From Eopsaltria australis (lineage: Eukaryota > Chordata > Aves > Passeriformes > Petroicidae): a stretch of 64,000 nt of DNA. The notes under the pieces are model-generated. The model searched no databases. It saw nothing but the letters and a program-made list of their open reading frames with translations, and was not told where the DNA came from. Below, one piece after another: positions 13,263-23,942 of the stretch (its first letter is position 1; each line of letters opens with the position of its first letter). The translations under genes and the position numbers were made by a program. Where the stretch lies: positions 310,001 to 374,000 of the forward strand of contig JAVTVJ010000346.1 in assembly GCA_034509425.1 (NCBI GenBank). Direction: 5' to 3'.

Positions 13263-14289
13263 AATGTATCTTTACATCATTATTTTTATAGCAGTAGCAA
13301 TGGTAGAAGGTGCCCAGCTTGGTTTGGCTCCGTCACCTGTGCCTAAAGCATTTCTTTGCTTTAAATAAGAACACCCCTCTTGGGCTTGGAAGATGGGAAG
13401 GAAACCAGGTGAAGAAAAGGCAGATTAGAAAAACTGATGGAAACAGATGGAAAAAAGAAAGAAAGAAAGGTAAAGATGGAAATAGAGTCACTGGAGGCAA
13501 GCAGGGTGTAGTCATTTTTCAGGATCATGAGCTGGTGAGAAGAAATATTTGGGAGACTGACCTGCTCAAAATGCTGACAGTGTGAATGATAAAAGGGATC
13601 ACCCCAAAACTCCACAGGCCTTGGAAATCCTTTCCTTGCTGAGGATATTTTGGTGGCACTCTGGGCTACAGCTCCTTTTTGCCAAGATATTTATGTTCCA
13701 AGGGAGCTTCCTGCTCACATCAGCTTCTAGCAAGGCTCCTCATCCCTCCTGGCAGATCCTCCCTCCCCAGCTGCCCTCACCTGCCGTCCCTGTAATTGGC
13801 AATAATTTCCCTAAATGCTCACAAAAGCAGATGTTCTCTCTGAGGTCACATCCAGCCAGCTTATGCTGCACTGGATACACGAGCACACGGCATTAAAGGA
13901 CTAATTCCTGTAAATAAGCCTATTAAAAGGTTGGAAATAATGCCTCCAGCTAAACCATCAAATGCAGCTGAATCCCACTGGTTGCATTAATTTGTTATCT
14001 GCAACATCCCAATCCCAGTCCTGCCAGGACCGGGTGCCCTCGTGCTTGGCCAGTTGCTCAAATGTGGTGGTTGGTGGGTGTCCTGTATTGTTTCCAGCTA
14101 ATAAATCGCATTTATAGGTAATTAACACTCCATCTAACACTTCCCCAGTATTGCTGGTGAGTGGGAGAAGAAATTGCTTCGTTCAGTTGTGAGTGGGGGA
14201 CTTTGTGCTTTCAAGGCTTTAGGTGATGCTGCTGAAGAGGAAAATTGATCTCACTTATTTAAGCAGGGAAAAAAGTGTGGGTCTCCAGT
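13263..14289. other. Non-coding stretch
   Basis: Non-repetitive DNA with a short GAAA-type purine run near 13450-13470. No gene evidence is seen. Confidence 0.5.
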
Positions 14290-14418
14290 TTTTCTCCAAG
14301 TGCTGGATGTAAGGAACATTTTTCACAATGAGAGTGGTAAAACACTGGCACAGGTTGCCCAGAGAAGCTGTGTCTGCCCCATCCCTGGATGTGCTCAAAG
14401 CCAGGTTGGACAGGACCT
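14290..14418 (+). mobile_element. CR1 LINE fragment (left arm of an inverted junction)
   Basis: Sense CR1 from TTGCCCAGAGAAGCTGTGTC to CCAGGTTGGACAGGACCTTC. At about 14419 it switches directly into the opposite strand of CR1. Confidence 0.8.
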
Positions 14419-14522
14419 TCAAGAACATCTTGTTCCACCCCCTGCCATGGCCAGGGACACTTTCCACTAGACCAGGTTGCTCCAAACCCCATCCAACCTG
14501 GCCTTGGACACTTCCAGGATAG
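14419..14522 (-). mobile_element. CR1 LINE fragment (right arm of an inverted junction)
   Basis: Reverse-oriented CR1 starting CCCCCTGCCATGGCCAGGGA and continuing to CCTTGGACACTTCCAGGAT. It abuts the preceding sense fragment without a spacer. Confidence 0.8.
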
Positions 14523-15405
14523 GAAGCTCTTATAAACTCTATAAAATCCATGAACTCACTTCTCCCTGGCCCCACATGTTCAGCACCATTTCATCCACTC
14601 TCTAGATTGGTCATCCGAGAAAACGGAAAAATCGTGGAATTTTGATGAGCCGGCTTTTTAAGGCAGCATCTCTCTGGGCTCGCAGCTCCAGAAATACCTG
14701 TCAGGCAATTTTCCTTTCACCTGGAAACACGTTCTTATGTCTTATTTGTGCATTGTGCTGAAAAACAGTTGTGTCTGGCAGCACAACTGCTCCAGTCAGA
14801 CTTTTCAGCTTGAAGCCTTCAGCAGAAGACGTGCCTCACAATGCTTTTGGCACTCACATAAGTCACAGGGAGGAAAACGCTTCGAATCCAGCTCCCCTCG
14901 TTTGCAAACCTTGTTTATAAACTCTCGCAGCCGCTGGTAAAACCATGATTTTGGTTTAGCAGAGAAACACAGTTAATGGGAGATGCAGGGGATGCATCCC
15001 TGGCCCCGGTCCTGCTGTCACCATTTGTACCTCATCCTCAACCCTTTTTTTTTTTCCTCCCCAGTCTAATACATGCAAATATATGTAAAGAGTAAAGACT
15101 GTTCCACCGACTCTTGCACATTTGTTTCAAAGAGGAGGAAAACAAGTCGATTTTACAGGGAATTTGCAGGCTGAATTTTTAAGACCTGTTTGGAAAAATA
15201 AAAAAAAAAAAGACCCGAAAAGCAGCTGCTGGCCGCGGGTTCTGACCGAGGTGATTCTTCCTGGCGTCTGTTTTCCCTGCGCTCGCAATCGTAATGTCAT
15301 TAATATGGAGCTTTTGGAGAACTGGAGTATATCCTAATTAGCAGCCTCTGATTTTGATTTTTTTTATTTTTTTTTTTCTTTTTTTTTCTTTTTTTTTTCC
15401 CCTAG
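14523..15405. other. Non-coding stretch with possible conserved sequence
   Basis: Unique DNA, including a CpG-containing part at 14615-14690 and 15220-15290. It ends in a long pyrimidine tract, 15357-15402, that precedes the candidate exon described next. No ORF of note. Confidence 0.4.
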
Positions 15406-15489
15406 TTTCATAATCAGTGATCTCGGCTACACCACAAGTGTTACTGTGGCAACAGGGCTGAACCGAGCAGCGGTGCAGAATTACCGCAG
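15406..15489 (+). other. Candidate non-coding exon or enhancer with RFX X-box
   Basis: A 45-nt almost pure T/C tract ends in CCCCTAG at 15405 (acceptor-like). The next 84 nt run to ACCGCAG followed by GTAAAAG (donor-like) at 15490. The segment has no ATG, as expected for a 5' UTR exon. Inside it, 15440-15453 reads GTTACTGTGGCAAC, which fits an RFX X-box. Either an unannotated PTPRA 5' UTR exon or a regulatory element would explain it. Transcript support is absent. Confidence 0.3.
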
Positions 15490-17099
15490 GTAAAAGCGCG
15501 GTGATTTCACGGCTCTCCGCGGCACTTTCTTAGCCCCGGGGGCTGCTCCGTGGGACGGGCTGGCTGCTCCCTGCACCTACAGGTGTCCCGGGTGGATTTC
15601 GGGGTAAGCACGACCACGGAGATGAAAGCTGCATGACCGTAACGCATGCGTTTTAATTGGGGCTGAGCCTCTGTGATGAGATTTTAAGGCTGTCATGCGA
15701 GCGATCCCCCCTCCGACACCTTTGTTTTGAGTAGGATGCTCCGAGCCCTCACTGCCTGAATGATCCCAGCTCAGTCTTGGCGTGGAGCTGGGACTTGATT
15801 CCAGTCCTGCAGAAAACGCAAATGCTGGGCTTTTGCTTTTTCTTTTTTTTTCTTTTTTTTTTAGTGGGGGTTTCTTTCATTTTAAGCCTCGTTTCTCCTC
15901 CCCACGCACCGTTCTCTCTCTCTTTCTCCGAAAGGCATTTTGCTAGGTAGGGATGTTGTCATGCTGAATAATGGCCATCCTTCATCCTGACTCCTCCATC
16001 AAAAGCAACCTTTTCATAGCTGGAATGTGAACTGTGCTCGTGTTTCCTTTGTACACGCCTGGGACTTAGGAGGGGACACCCTGGAACGGGATATTTGAGG
16101 AAATACGTTCCTGTGTGCCTTGACTTTTTTTGTTTTGGTTGTCAATTGATGGTTTTGAATAATGAGTTGAGCCAGCTTCTCCCGTGCCTCTCTGGCAGTG
16201 TTTCTCCACTTCTCAGTGCCGTGTTGTGGCTGCAACACTGATCCCATGGGGAAGGCACTCCAGGAGAGTGGTCTTCTACCAGTCAGGGGTTTTTACAAGC
16301 TCTGAGGGCGTTTCTTTGGCAGATCTGTGTTAATCATCCCAGAGGAGGTCTCTTGCTGCCCCCCCATCCCTCACCTCCATCCCAGCACCTTCCTCCTGGT
16401 CAAGGCTTGGAGTTGGTCCTTCATTTTCCTCCTCCCTGCCCTGGCAACTGCCTCAGGCTCAGCTCTCTGCTCTCCTCCTCAAAACTTCCTCTTCTCTTGG
16501 CTCTCACCTGTCCCACCTCAGTGCTCTGTCCTTTAGGAAACCCTCTCCAGCTGATCATTCTCTGTGGCTACAGGCCCAGGAAGCTTTTCATCCCCTCTGT
16601 CTCTTCCATAATTTGTTCCCCAAGCCATCCCAGTTTATCCTGCAGTAGCAACCAGCACATATTCCCCACGATCACACATTTGTGGCGCCAGGAGAAAAGA
16701 GTGGCTGAGGGCGAATTAAACCTGTCCTAATTATGGGAGTTATTAGGAAAATTATTATTAGGAAAATAATTTGTATTTGTAGTGCTTCCCCTCCAAGGCA
16801 CCTCGGGCGGTTTCCAGGCGGTGGCTGTGGCACGGGTGCCCTTCCATGGGCAAGGATCCTCGAGGGCTTTGGTCTTAGATGTGCCAGGGATCTGCTCCTG
16901 GCTTCATCCAGGGATGGAGCCTCATCCCCTGACTTTTGCTTCTGTATTTTTAGCGTGAGACCATCAAGTTTGTAGGCTCTTTGTTGGTATTTGCTTGTTT
17001 TTAGACATGCAGGGGCAGGTGTCTTTCCTAAAAGCAAAATGATACAGGAGAGTAAGGTCTGACATGCCACTTACAGGGGACTAATTGTGGGGGCTGGAG
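15490..17099. other. Non-coding stretch with local CpG enrichment
   Basis: CpG is locally frequent at 15490-15720, then drops. A T-rich tract lies at 15835-15865. No gene is recognised. Confidence 0.4.
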
Positions 17100-17148
17100 C
17101 TGGGTGATCCTCAGGGTCCCTTCCAACCCAAACCATTCTCTGGTTCAA
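17100..17148 (+). mobile_element. CR1 LINE 3' terminus
   Basis: Only the terminal block is left (GGGTCCCTTCCAACCCAAAC, then CATTCTCTGG). Confidence 0.7.
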
Positions 17149-17494
17149 TGACTGGTACCCACTATCAACATTGCTGCACCTTTGTAGGAAATTGAGCTAT
17201 TTCATGTGCCAAAAACGTCCACATTTATTCTTTTTCTCTGGTTTTTTTTTTTTTTCTGAAAACCTCATCAGCTTGTGTTTAAGTTCCAGAAGTGTTTGGA
17301 TAATGCTCTCAGGCACATGGTGTGATTTTTGGGGTTGTCCTGTGCAGGATCAGGAGTTGGATTTGGTGATCCTTTTGAGTCTCTTCCAACATCCTGCGCA
17401 GTGTAGGGATGTCCTGCTCAGTGCTGGCTGCTTTCCTCCTCTATGAGCTTCAATCCCAGCAGCTTTGCTTTTTGAAAAGTTTGCAGGACAGGCA

Positions 17495-18035
17495 GTTACA
17501 GAGTCACAGAGGGATTAACTTTGGAAGGAGCCTCTGGAAGTCACCTAATGCAACCTCCCACATCAGCAGAGCTGCCAGATCTGGTTGCACAGGACAGTGT
17601 CCAGACAAATGCTGAATATTTCCAAGGAAGGAGACTCCACAACCTCCCTGGACAACCTGTGCCAGTGTCTGGTGACTCCCACAGCCAGAATGTGTTCCCT
17701 GATGTCCAGAGTGACCCTCCCGTGGTCAGTGTGTGCCCATGGCCCCTTGTCCTGTCCTGGGCACCACAGGGAGGAGCCTGGCTCTGTCCTCTCTGCACCC
17801 TCCCTGCAGGTGTTGATGCACAGGGATGCAGAGCCTTCTCTTCTCCAGGCTGAGCAGTCCCAGCTCTCCCAGAGATGCTCCAGTGCCCTCGCTGGGCTCT
17901 CCCCAGTCTGTCCCTGTCCCTCTTGTCCTGGGGAGGCAGAACTGGACCTGGTGCTCCAGGTGTGGCCTCAGCAGTGCCGAGCACAGGGGCAGGATCCCCT
18001 CCCTGGACCTGCTTGGGGAACCTTCCAAGTTCTGG
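17495..18035 (-). mobile_element. CR1 LINE fragment
   Basis: Reverse-oriented 5'-truncated CR1. Its reverse strand codes pieces of the ORF2 C-terminus ([19 protein letters not shown]). It closely resembles the sense copy at 41505-42035 in PTPRA intron 15. Confidence 0.85.
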
Positions 18036-18334
18036 CTGGTGAACACCAGATCCTCTCCATCCCACCACGATGGCTTCACACATTTCTGCTGCCAGGGGGG
18101 CTTTGAGAGAGGATCACCCTGGGATGGGTTAATGTCTTCCTAAAGTTCACATCCTTGGGAAGGGCTCATCCTGATTCAGACCAGCAGTTTTTAACATCAT
18201 CCTAACAGTGACCGATATTTCTAGGTGCCCAGAAATCCAGTGGGGAATCAGTTTGGGTTTCTTCCTTGCACATATTACGATCTTGCTCTTGGTAAGGTGA
18301 GTGTGTGTTCATCTGTTGGACTGAAGGACAAGAA

Positions 18335-18765
18335 AATGGTCTAAGAACTGGAGCCCCTCTGCTCTGGAGACAGGGTGGGAGAGCTGGGGGTGCTCACCTG
18401 GAGAAGGGAAGGCTCCAGGGAGACCTTCAAGCACCTTCCAATGCCCAAATGGGTTGCAGGAGAGTTGAAGAGGGACTTGGGACAAAGGCCTGGAGTGATG
18501 GGACAGGGTGAAATGTCTTCACACTGCCAGAAACCAGAATTAGGTGGGATACTGAGGAGAAATCCATTATAATGTGAGGTTGTTAAAGCCCTGGCACAGG
18601 GTACCCAGAGAAGCTGTGGCTGCCTCATCCTTCGAAGTGTCCAAGGCCGGGTTGGATGGGGCTTGGAGCACCCTGGGATTGTGGAAATTCTCCCTGCCCA
18701 TAGCAGGAGGTTGGAACTGGAGGATGTTCATGGTGCCTTCCAAACCATGCCATGAACAAATCCTG
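18335..18765 (+). mobile_element. CR1 LINE fragment
   Basis: Sense CR1 from GGAGCCCCTCTGCTCTGGAG through CAGAGAAGCTGTGGCTGCCT to a degraded 3' end (CCTTCCAAACCATGCCATGA). Confidence 0.85.
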
Positions 18766-20949
18766 ATGTGCAGTGATTTGTGGAAGGTTGAGCAGGTGGA
18801 GAAAGCCAAGCTCCAGGCCCTTCCCACAGGCTCATCCTGCTGCTGCTGCCCCGCTCCGTACAGGAGCTGCCGCTCGTGTGGAAGCCGCCTGTTTATTTAA
18901 AAGAAGGAAAAAAAAAAAGGAGAAAACTAAATGGATTTTCAGAAAGGGTGAATGGCTGTTGTGATTCATCATTTCTGGTGAAGAGTGGAACAGCAGAGGG
19001 TGGGGGAATAATGTTCAGTGACACATCAAAGGCCTCGCTTCAGCTTCGGAGACACACGCGAGGAATTAGTCACTGCGTTTTAGTGCAACAAAACCCTTTT
19101 TCCTCCCTAAATTCAATTCTGCTCTCCCTGTGATGGCCAACTCGCCAGAGCCCTGGGCTATTCCACGTGTGTTTTTGCATCCTTTGCATCTCATCCAAGA
19201 CAAGAGGTTTGGGGTTATGTTGAAGTCGCTCTGCTATCAGACAAACTCCTCACAGCTCCAGCAAGAGGCTGGAAATCCACAAACAGGATTTAAAAGGAGC
19301 AGGGAGGGCGAGAGGGAATGGCAGGTTTGTTTTCCAGGGTGGCTGAGCCCTGCTGATGGCTTGCTGCCACCAAAAAGAATAAAAAAAATGACCTTTTTCC
19401 CCTTTCTTTATGCTGGTGCTTGTTCTCGCCCTACTGTGAGCTGCTTCAAAGAGCCAACCTTGCTCCCACTTCTGCACCCTCTCCCCCTGCCAACAAATAA
19501 AAAGGAAAACTGAACATTATTTTTATTTTTCACTGCAGCTGGAGCCAGCACAAGCCAGTCAGGCAGTCTCAGTTGAGCCACTGCCTTTCAGCATCCTCCT
19601 GATGACAGCAGGGATTTCTGGGGTCCCGGGAAAGCTGGTTTAGAATTCAGGTTGTGTCTCCTCAGTGCAGGCAGAAAAAGATTGCCTCATTTTCCAGGAA
19701 TTAGGAGTATGTCAGAGGTGGGGGTAAATCCTGCCTTTGATTGTGGACGGCTGTATCCGGGTTGGGTCTGGCCAGTTTCTGCAGCAATAAACTCTAATTC
19801 TTTGCATTCTGGAAGCGCGGTGGGGTGATCCTGCAGCCTGACCCCCTCTGTAGCACCAGTGCAGGCATTTCAAAGCCACTTATTACTTTATAAAGAGATT
19901 ATTTCCTTTATTTTTATTTCCCCCCTCCGGCATCAATCATCTTGACAAGATCTGCTTCTTTTAAAACATACTTTTAAAAACAGCTTAAAATCCAGCCTTT
20001 CCTTTAAGGAAGATCCCGAGCAAGAAGAGTGCAACACACATACACTATCTACCTATATATATATTTAAAAATACACATATATATAATATTTATTGGCACA
20101 CCAGTGGCAATTACTGAGGTTTCCAAGCCTGATCTTTGAAAAAAGAAGGTTTCAGATGAAGCCACGATGCCGAGCATCCCGACCCTGCGGAGCTCCTTTC
20201 TCCTGGGCAGAGCCGGTGCCCTGACGTCAGGGTGTTTTTCTGCAGAGCTCGCAGGATGTTGCAGCCGGCCAAGAGCTGTGTTTATGTTGATAACATTACA
20301 AGTATTTCCTCTCCGTTTCCGAAACCAGCAGGGAGGGAGCCGAGGGGGAAGGGAGACTCGGGTTTCTCCAGCTTTTTGGGGTAGGACTCTCGAGGCCTTT
20401 TATGTTAAGGAGCAGGGGGACGGTGAACCGCTGGCGTTTATTTATGGTGCTTTTGGGAATAGGGAGTTGTTGGAGAGGAGGGGCTGGGAACTGGGAGCTG
20501 GGCTGGCACAGCCCTCGCCTGGTCAGGGCTGCTCCCTGCTCCGGATCCGGTTTTAAGGTGATAAAGCAGCTCTGGCAGCTGATTGCCGGTCACAGGAGCA
20601 GCTCCAGGGATTTGGATTTTTGGGTAATGATGTGCACGGCAAGCTGGGATGCTCCCAGCATCCCATTCCTTCTGACAGTCAGAGTAATAAAGCCATAAAA
20701 ATCTCAGGTTCTGCACGGACTGCCCGCATCCAGCTTTTTTCACGAAAGCGGGGCAAGGCTCAGGGAAATCCAGCATTATCTCCCCTTGCCAAGCCTTTCC
20801 TCCTCCCACAATCCACTCATGGATCAATGAACTGATTAAATGTAGAATCAAGGGGGGTTTAGAGCTCCCTGCCCACTGATGTAATCCCAGAGCATCGGAG
20901 CTGCGCTGCCGGCTCGGCGAAGGAGGGACCCTCATCGATGGCTGGATGA
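18766..20949. other. Non-coding stretch
   Basis: Unique-looking DNA. An AT-dinucleotide patch (TATATATATATTTAAAAATA) lies near 20055-20090, and a perfect CRE octamer TGACGTCA lies near 20222-20229 in a GC-rich patch. No gene evidence. Confidence 0.4.
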
Positions 20950-20993
20950 GCTTGATGAGCTTAAGGGTCTTTTCCAACCCAAATGATTCTGTG
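20950..20993 (+). mobile_element. CR1 LINE 3' terminus
   Basis: Terminal CR1 block only (TTTTCCAACCCAAATGATTC). Confidence 0.6.
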
Positions 20994-21234
20994 ATCATCC
21001 CACCATCCCAAAGGGGCTTTGCAGCCAGTCCAGGAATCTCCCGGAGCTTTCATCCATGTAGCAATCACAGTTTATGGAAATGAGCCCAAATTCTTTTATC
21101 CTTTGTGGGTTATTTCCCGATAATGGAGAGCAGAGAGGGGATTCACAGCTTTTCCTTCTTTCCTCCCACCCTCCGTGTCCTGCTTTGATATCAGGGGAAA
21201 GTGTGGTGAGGATGTGGGGAGGCTCTGGCACAGC

Positions 21235-21540
21235 TTGCCTGGAATGGGAGCAGAAATGGGATGAATGGGATCCCAGATTAATTGGGACCCTAAATTAATG
21301 GGATGCTCAATGAATGGGAATGCCATACGAATGGGATTCCAAATGAGCGGGATCGTGAATTAACAGAACCACAAATAAATGGGAAGCCCAAATGGCTGGG
21401 GATCCCAAATAAACAGAACTCGAAATGAATGGGAATCCCAAATGAATGGGGATCCCAAGTGAATGGGATCCCAAATAAACAGAACTCAAAATGAATGGGA
21501 ATCCCAAATGAATGGGGATCGCAAATGAAGGGGAACTCTT
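21235..21540. repeat. Degenerate short tandem repeat
   Basis: Many imperfect 15-20 bp units of the form AATGGGATCCCAAAT(G/A)A. The units vary in length and sequence. One longer subunit of about 60 bp is nearly repeated between 21410 and 21530. Confidence 0.85.
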
Positions 21541-21939
21541 TTTGAGAAACAAGTTGGGAGAAGAGAAAGGAGCCACGTCCACCATGTGAGTGGTGTTTCT
21601 CTGCAAATATTCATCCAAACACAGCAAGTGGTCACTTTTTTCCGAGCAGTGCTCCCAGAAGATCCAAGTCTTTCCCTTTCCCTTGCTGTTGTGTCCTTGC
21701 TGTGGCAGTGATGGGCTCCCAGCGAGGGAAGCGGTTGCCATGACGAGACCTCGGTGCTTTCGTCAGCCCTTGGGAGGTTTTCAGAGCATCTCAGTGCCAT
21801 CATTTCCATTCTCTGGAGTTTCAGTGTGGGCTTAACCTCCTCCTGCTTTGGTACGTGGGTCCCATCAGGATGAGCACCTTATTTCTGTGGGATTCTATGG
21901 TAGGGTGCTTGGGCAATTGTCTCCTGCAGAGAGGTACAA

Positions 21940-22185
21940 AGATCGCAGAATTACGGAATTATTTGGGTTGGGAAGGGACCTTAAAAACCATTCAGTTCCA
22001 ACTCCTGCCATAGGCAGGGACACCTTCCACTATCCCAGGTTGCAGGGACACCTTCCACTATCCCAGGTTGCTCCAAGCCTTGTCCAACCTGTTCTTGGGA
22101 TCCAGGGGCAGCCACAGCTCCTCTGGTCACCCAATGCCAGGGCCTCCCCACCCTCGCAGAGAAGAATTTATTCCTTGGATTTTCT
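21940..22185 (-). mobile_element. CR1 LINE 3' fragment
   Basis: Reverse CR1 from ATTATTTGGGTTGGGAAGGG to the TTGGATTTTCTCCCC region. A block of about 28 bp (ACACCTTCCACTATCCCAGG) is duplicated in tandem at about 22020-22075. Confidence 0.85.
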
Positions 22186-22189
22186 CCCC

Positions 22190-23863
22190 AAAGCCAAACC
22201 TGTGTAGACCAGGCTCATCTCAGACTCCGGCAGGCAGCTGACCAGGCTGAGTGGGGTGTGTTAATCACCAAGAGTGGAACTTGTCATCAAACCATCCAAC
22301 TACTGGTTGTGGGTTTTTCCCGACATCCCACCCTGGAGCACAGCCTGGGGGAGGCATTGCAGGGCCAGTGCTGCTCTCACCAGTGACAGGAGGACTGAAT
22401 CAGTTCAAATTCATGCAGACAGATAGTTTAACTGGTGATGAAACCCTCTGGAATGCTGACTGCACACACCACTGGGACCCTTGGAGAAAGCCCTGCCCTG
22501 CTTGCCGCAGCAGGGACGGAGTCTACGGAAAGCTCTTATCTCCAGAGCTTGGTTTCCTTCTGGTCCAGGGTTTGTCTGACCTTTTGGTCACTGAGTAAGG
22601 TCGATTTTTGCCAGGTTTTCTTTTGGAGGGAGAGGAAAAACATGTAAGTAGGTGGTGCTGGTGGGAGGACACTCCCAGGTGGGGTGGGAGGATCTTGCAT
22701 TGCTGATAGCATTTCCAGCGCGTGGATGACTTCAGTGTTGTCCTTCTGCCCGGAGTTTGGGATGGGTCTTGATGAAGCAGATTTAAATAAACAGAAGAAG
22801 CACAAACAACACAAGATCTATTAGAGGGGGAGGGAATAAAACCCGTTCTTGGCAGCGCCTCAGGTTGACTTGGCAGCGAGATCTCGCAGCTCTCTCCCGG
22901 GAGATCCTGGAGATGCAACTGGATACGGGACAAAAGCCTGAAGGACGGGAGTGGTGTGGCAGCTGCCGGCCCATGGCACGGAGCAGGGCTGTGTCCGAGC
23001 CCTCTCTGGGCTCAGAGCAGAGGAGAGGTGTTGGCCCATCCTTGGAAGGCCCCGTGGCCACGTGCTGGTCTGCACTTGGCAGCTCTGGGCTCTGTCCTGG
23101 CCAGCACGATGATGTCTCACGTCTCTGGGCCTCTGGATCCGTAGGTGTTTGGGAGGAGATAACCATTCCCATTTCTCAGGAGCTCTCTGATGTCTCCAGA
23201 GGAAAGAAATCACCATAAAAATCTTGTGTTTAAAAGGGCTGGGGGAAATGATTGTACTGATGTCATCGTCCTGTAATTTTGCTGGACGTTTCCTGGGAAG
23301 CACGTACAGTATGGGTGTGCAGCCTGAGCTTGCTGATCTTCTTGGGTTGTTTGTGGGTGTTTGTTCTGTCCAATCCAGCAGGGTTTGAATGGAGCTGAGT
23401 GTTCTGCCCATGCCCAGGTGACAGTGAGCCAGGGGGAGCTGACTTCTCCTTCATTCCTGCCTCCACTTCTGCAGCATTTGGGATCAAGGCTCTTTGCTGT
23501 GGTCTTGCATTTGAGTTTGCTCAGAGCACAGTCATTTGCAGACCACTGTATGAACAGTTTATTAATCTCCTTTAAGAGCAGATACTTGGTTTTAGTGCTC
23601 AGCTTGTTCCTCTCGTGCCCTCCCACAGTTCCCCCATTCCCTGCTTCATCCATGGACACCTTTGCTGCTCCACCAGGCTGGGATCTCTCCATGTTCTTTC
23701 CCACACACCCCTAAATCCTTCCCATCCAGATGCCTGCAGGGACTCCAGCCACCCTTCCTCTCCTCTGAGCTTTACAAGATGCACAGCAACCTCCCCACCT
23801 TGGATTATTTTGGGGTGATGTTGTGGGAGGGTTTAAAGAAGTGCTCTGTGCTTTCCTCCCCAG
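22190..23863. other. Non-coding stretch before PTPRA coding exon 1
   Basis: No recognisable ORF or repeat family. The acceptor of the first coding exon (TTCCTCCCCAG) closes the region at 23863. Confidence 0.5.
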
Positions 23864-23942
23864 GTCAACATGGATTTGTGGCTCTTTCTCCTTTTGCTCG
23901 GAAGTGGCCTGATAAGCATAGGTGCTAACAACGTTACAACAG
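23864..23942 (+). CDS. PTPRA: PTPRA coding exon 1 (start codon, signal peptide)
   Basis: Acceptor CCCCAG at 23863. Six 5' UTR bases precede the ATG at 23870. Codes [20 protein letters not shown], the hydrophobic signal peptide, and the first sequon NVT. The donor GTAAAC follows; exit phase 1. Confidence 0.95.

Larger units (their letters stand above)
1..23863. other. Non-coding 5' region, presumed PTPRA 5' UTR intron(s)
   Basis: No open reading frame here resembles a known protein apart from CR1 reverse-transcriptase remnants. The first PTPRA coding exon begins at 23864 after a splice acceptor, so at least one upstream non-coding exon must exist. It could lie in this stretch or beyond the left edge. 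The region holds CR1 fragments, a 46-bp tandem repeat, a degenerate repeat near 21.2-21.5 kb and a few unique CpG-bearing blocks, which are listed separately. That this is PTPRA intron is inferred from gene order and not shown directly. Confidence 0.6.
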
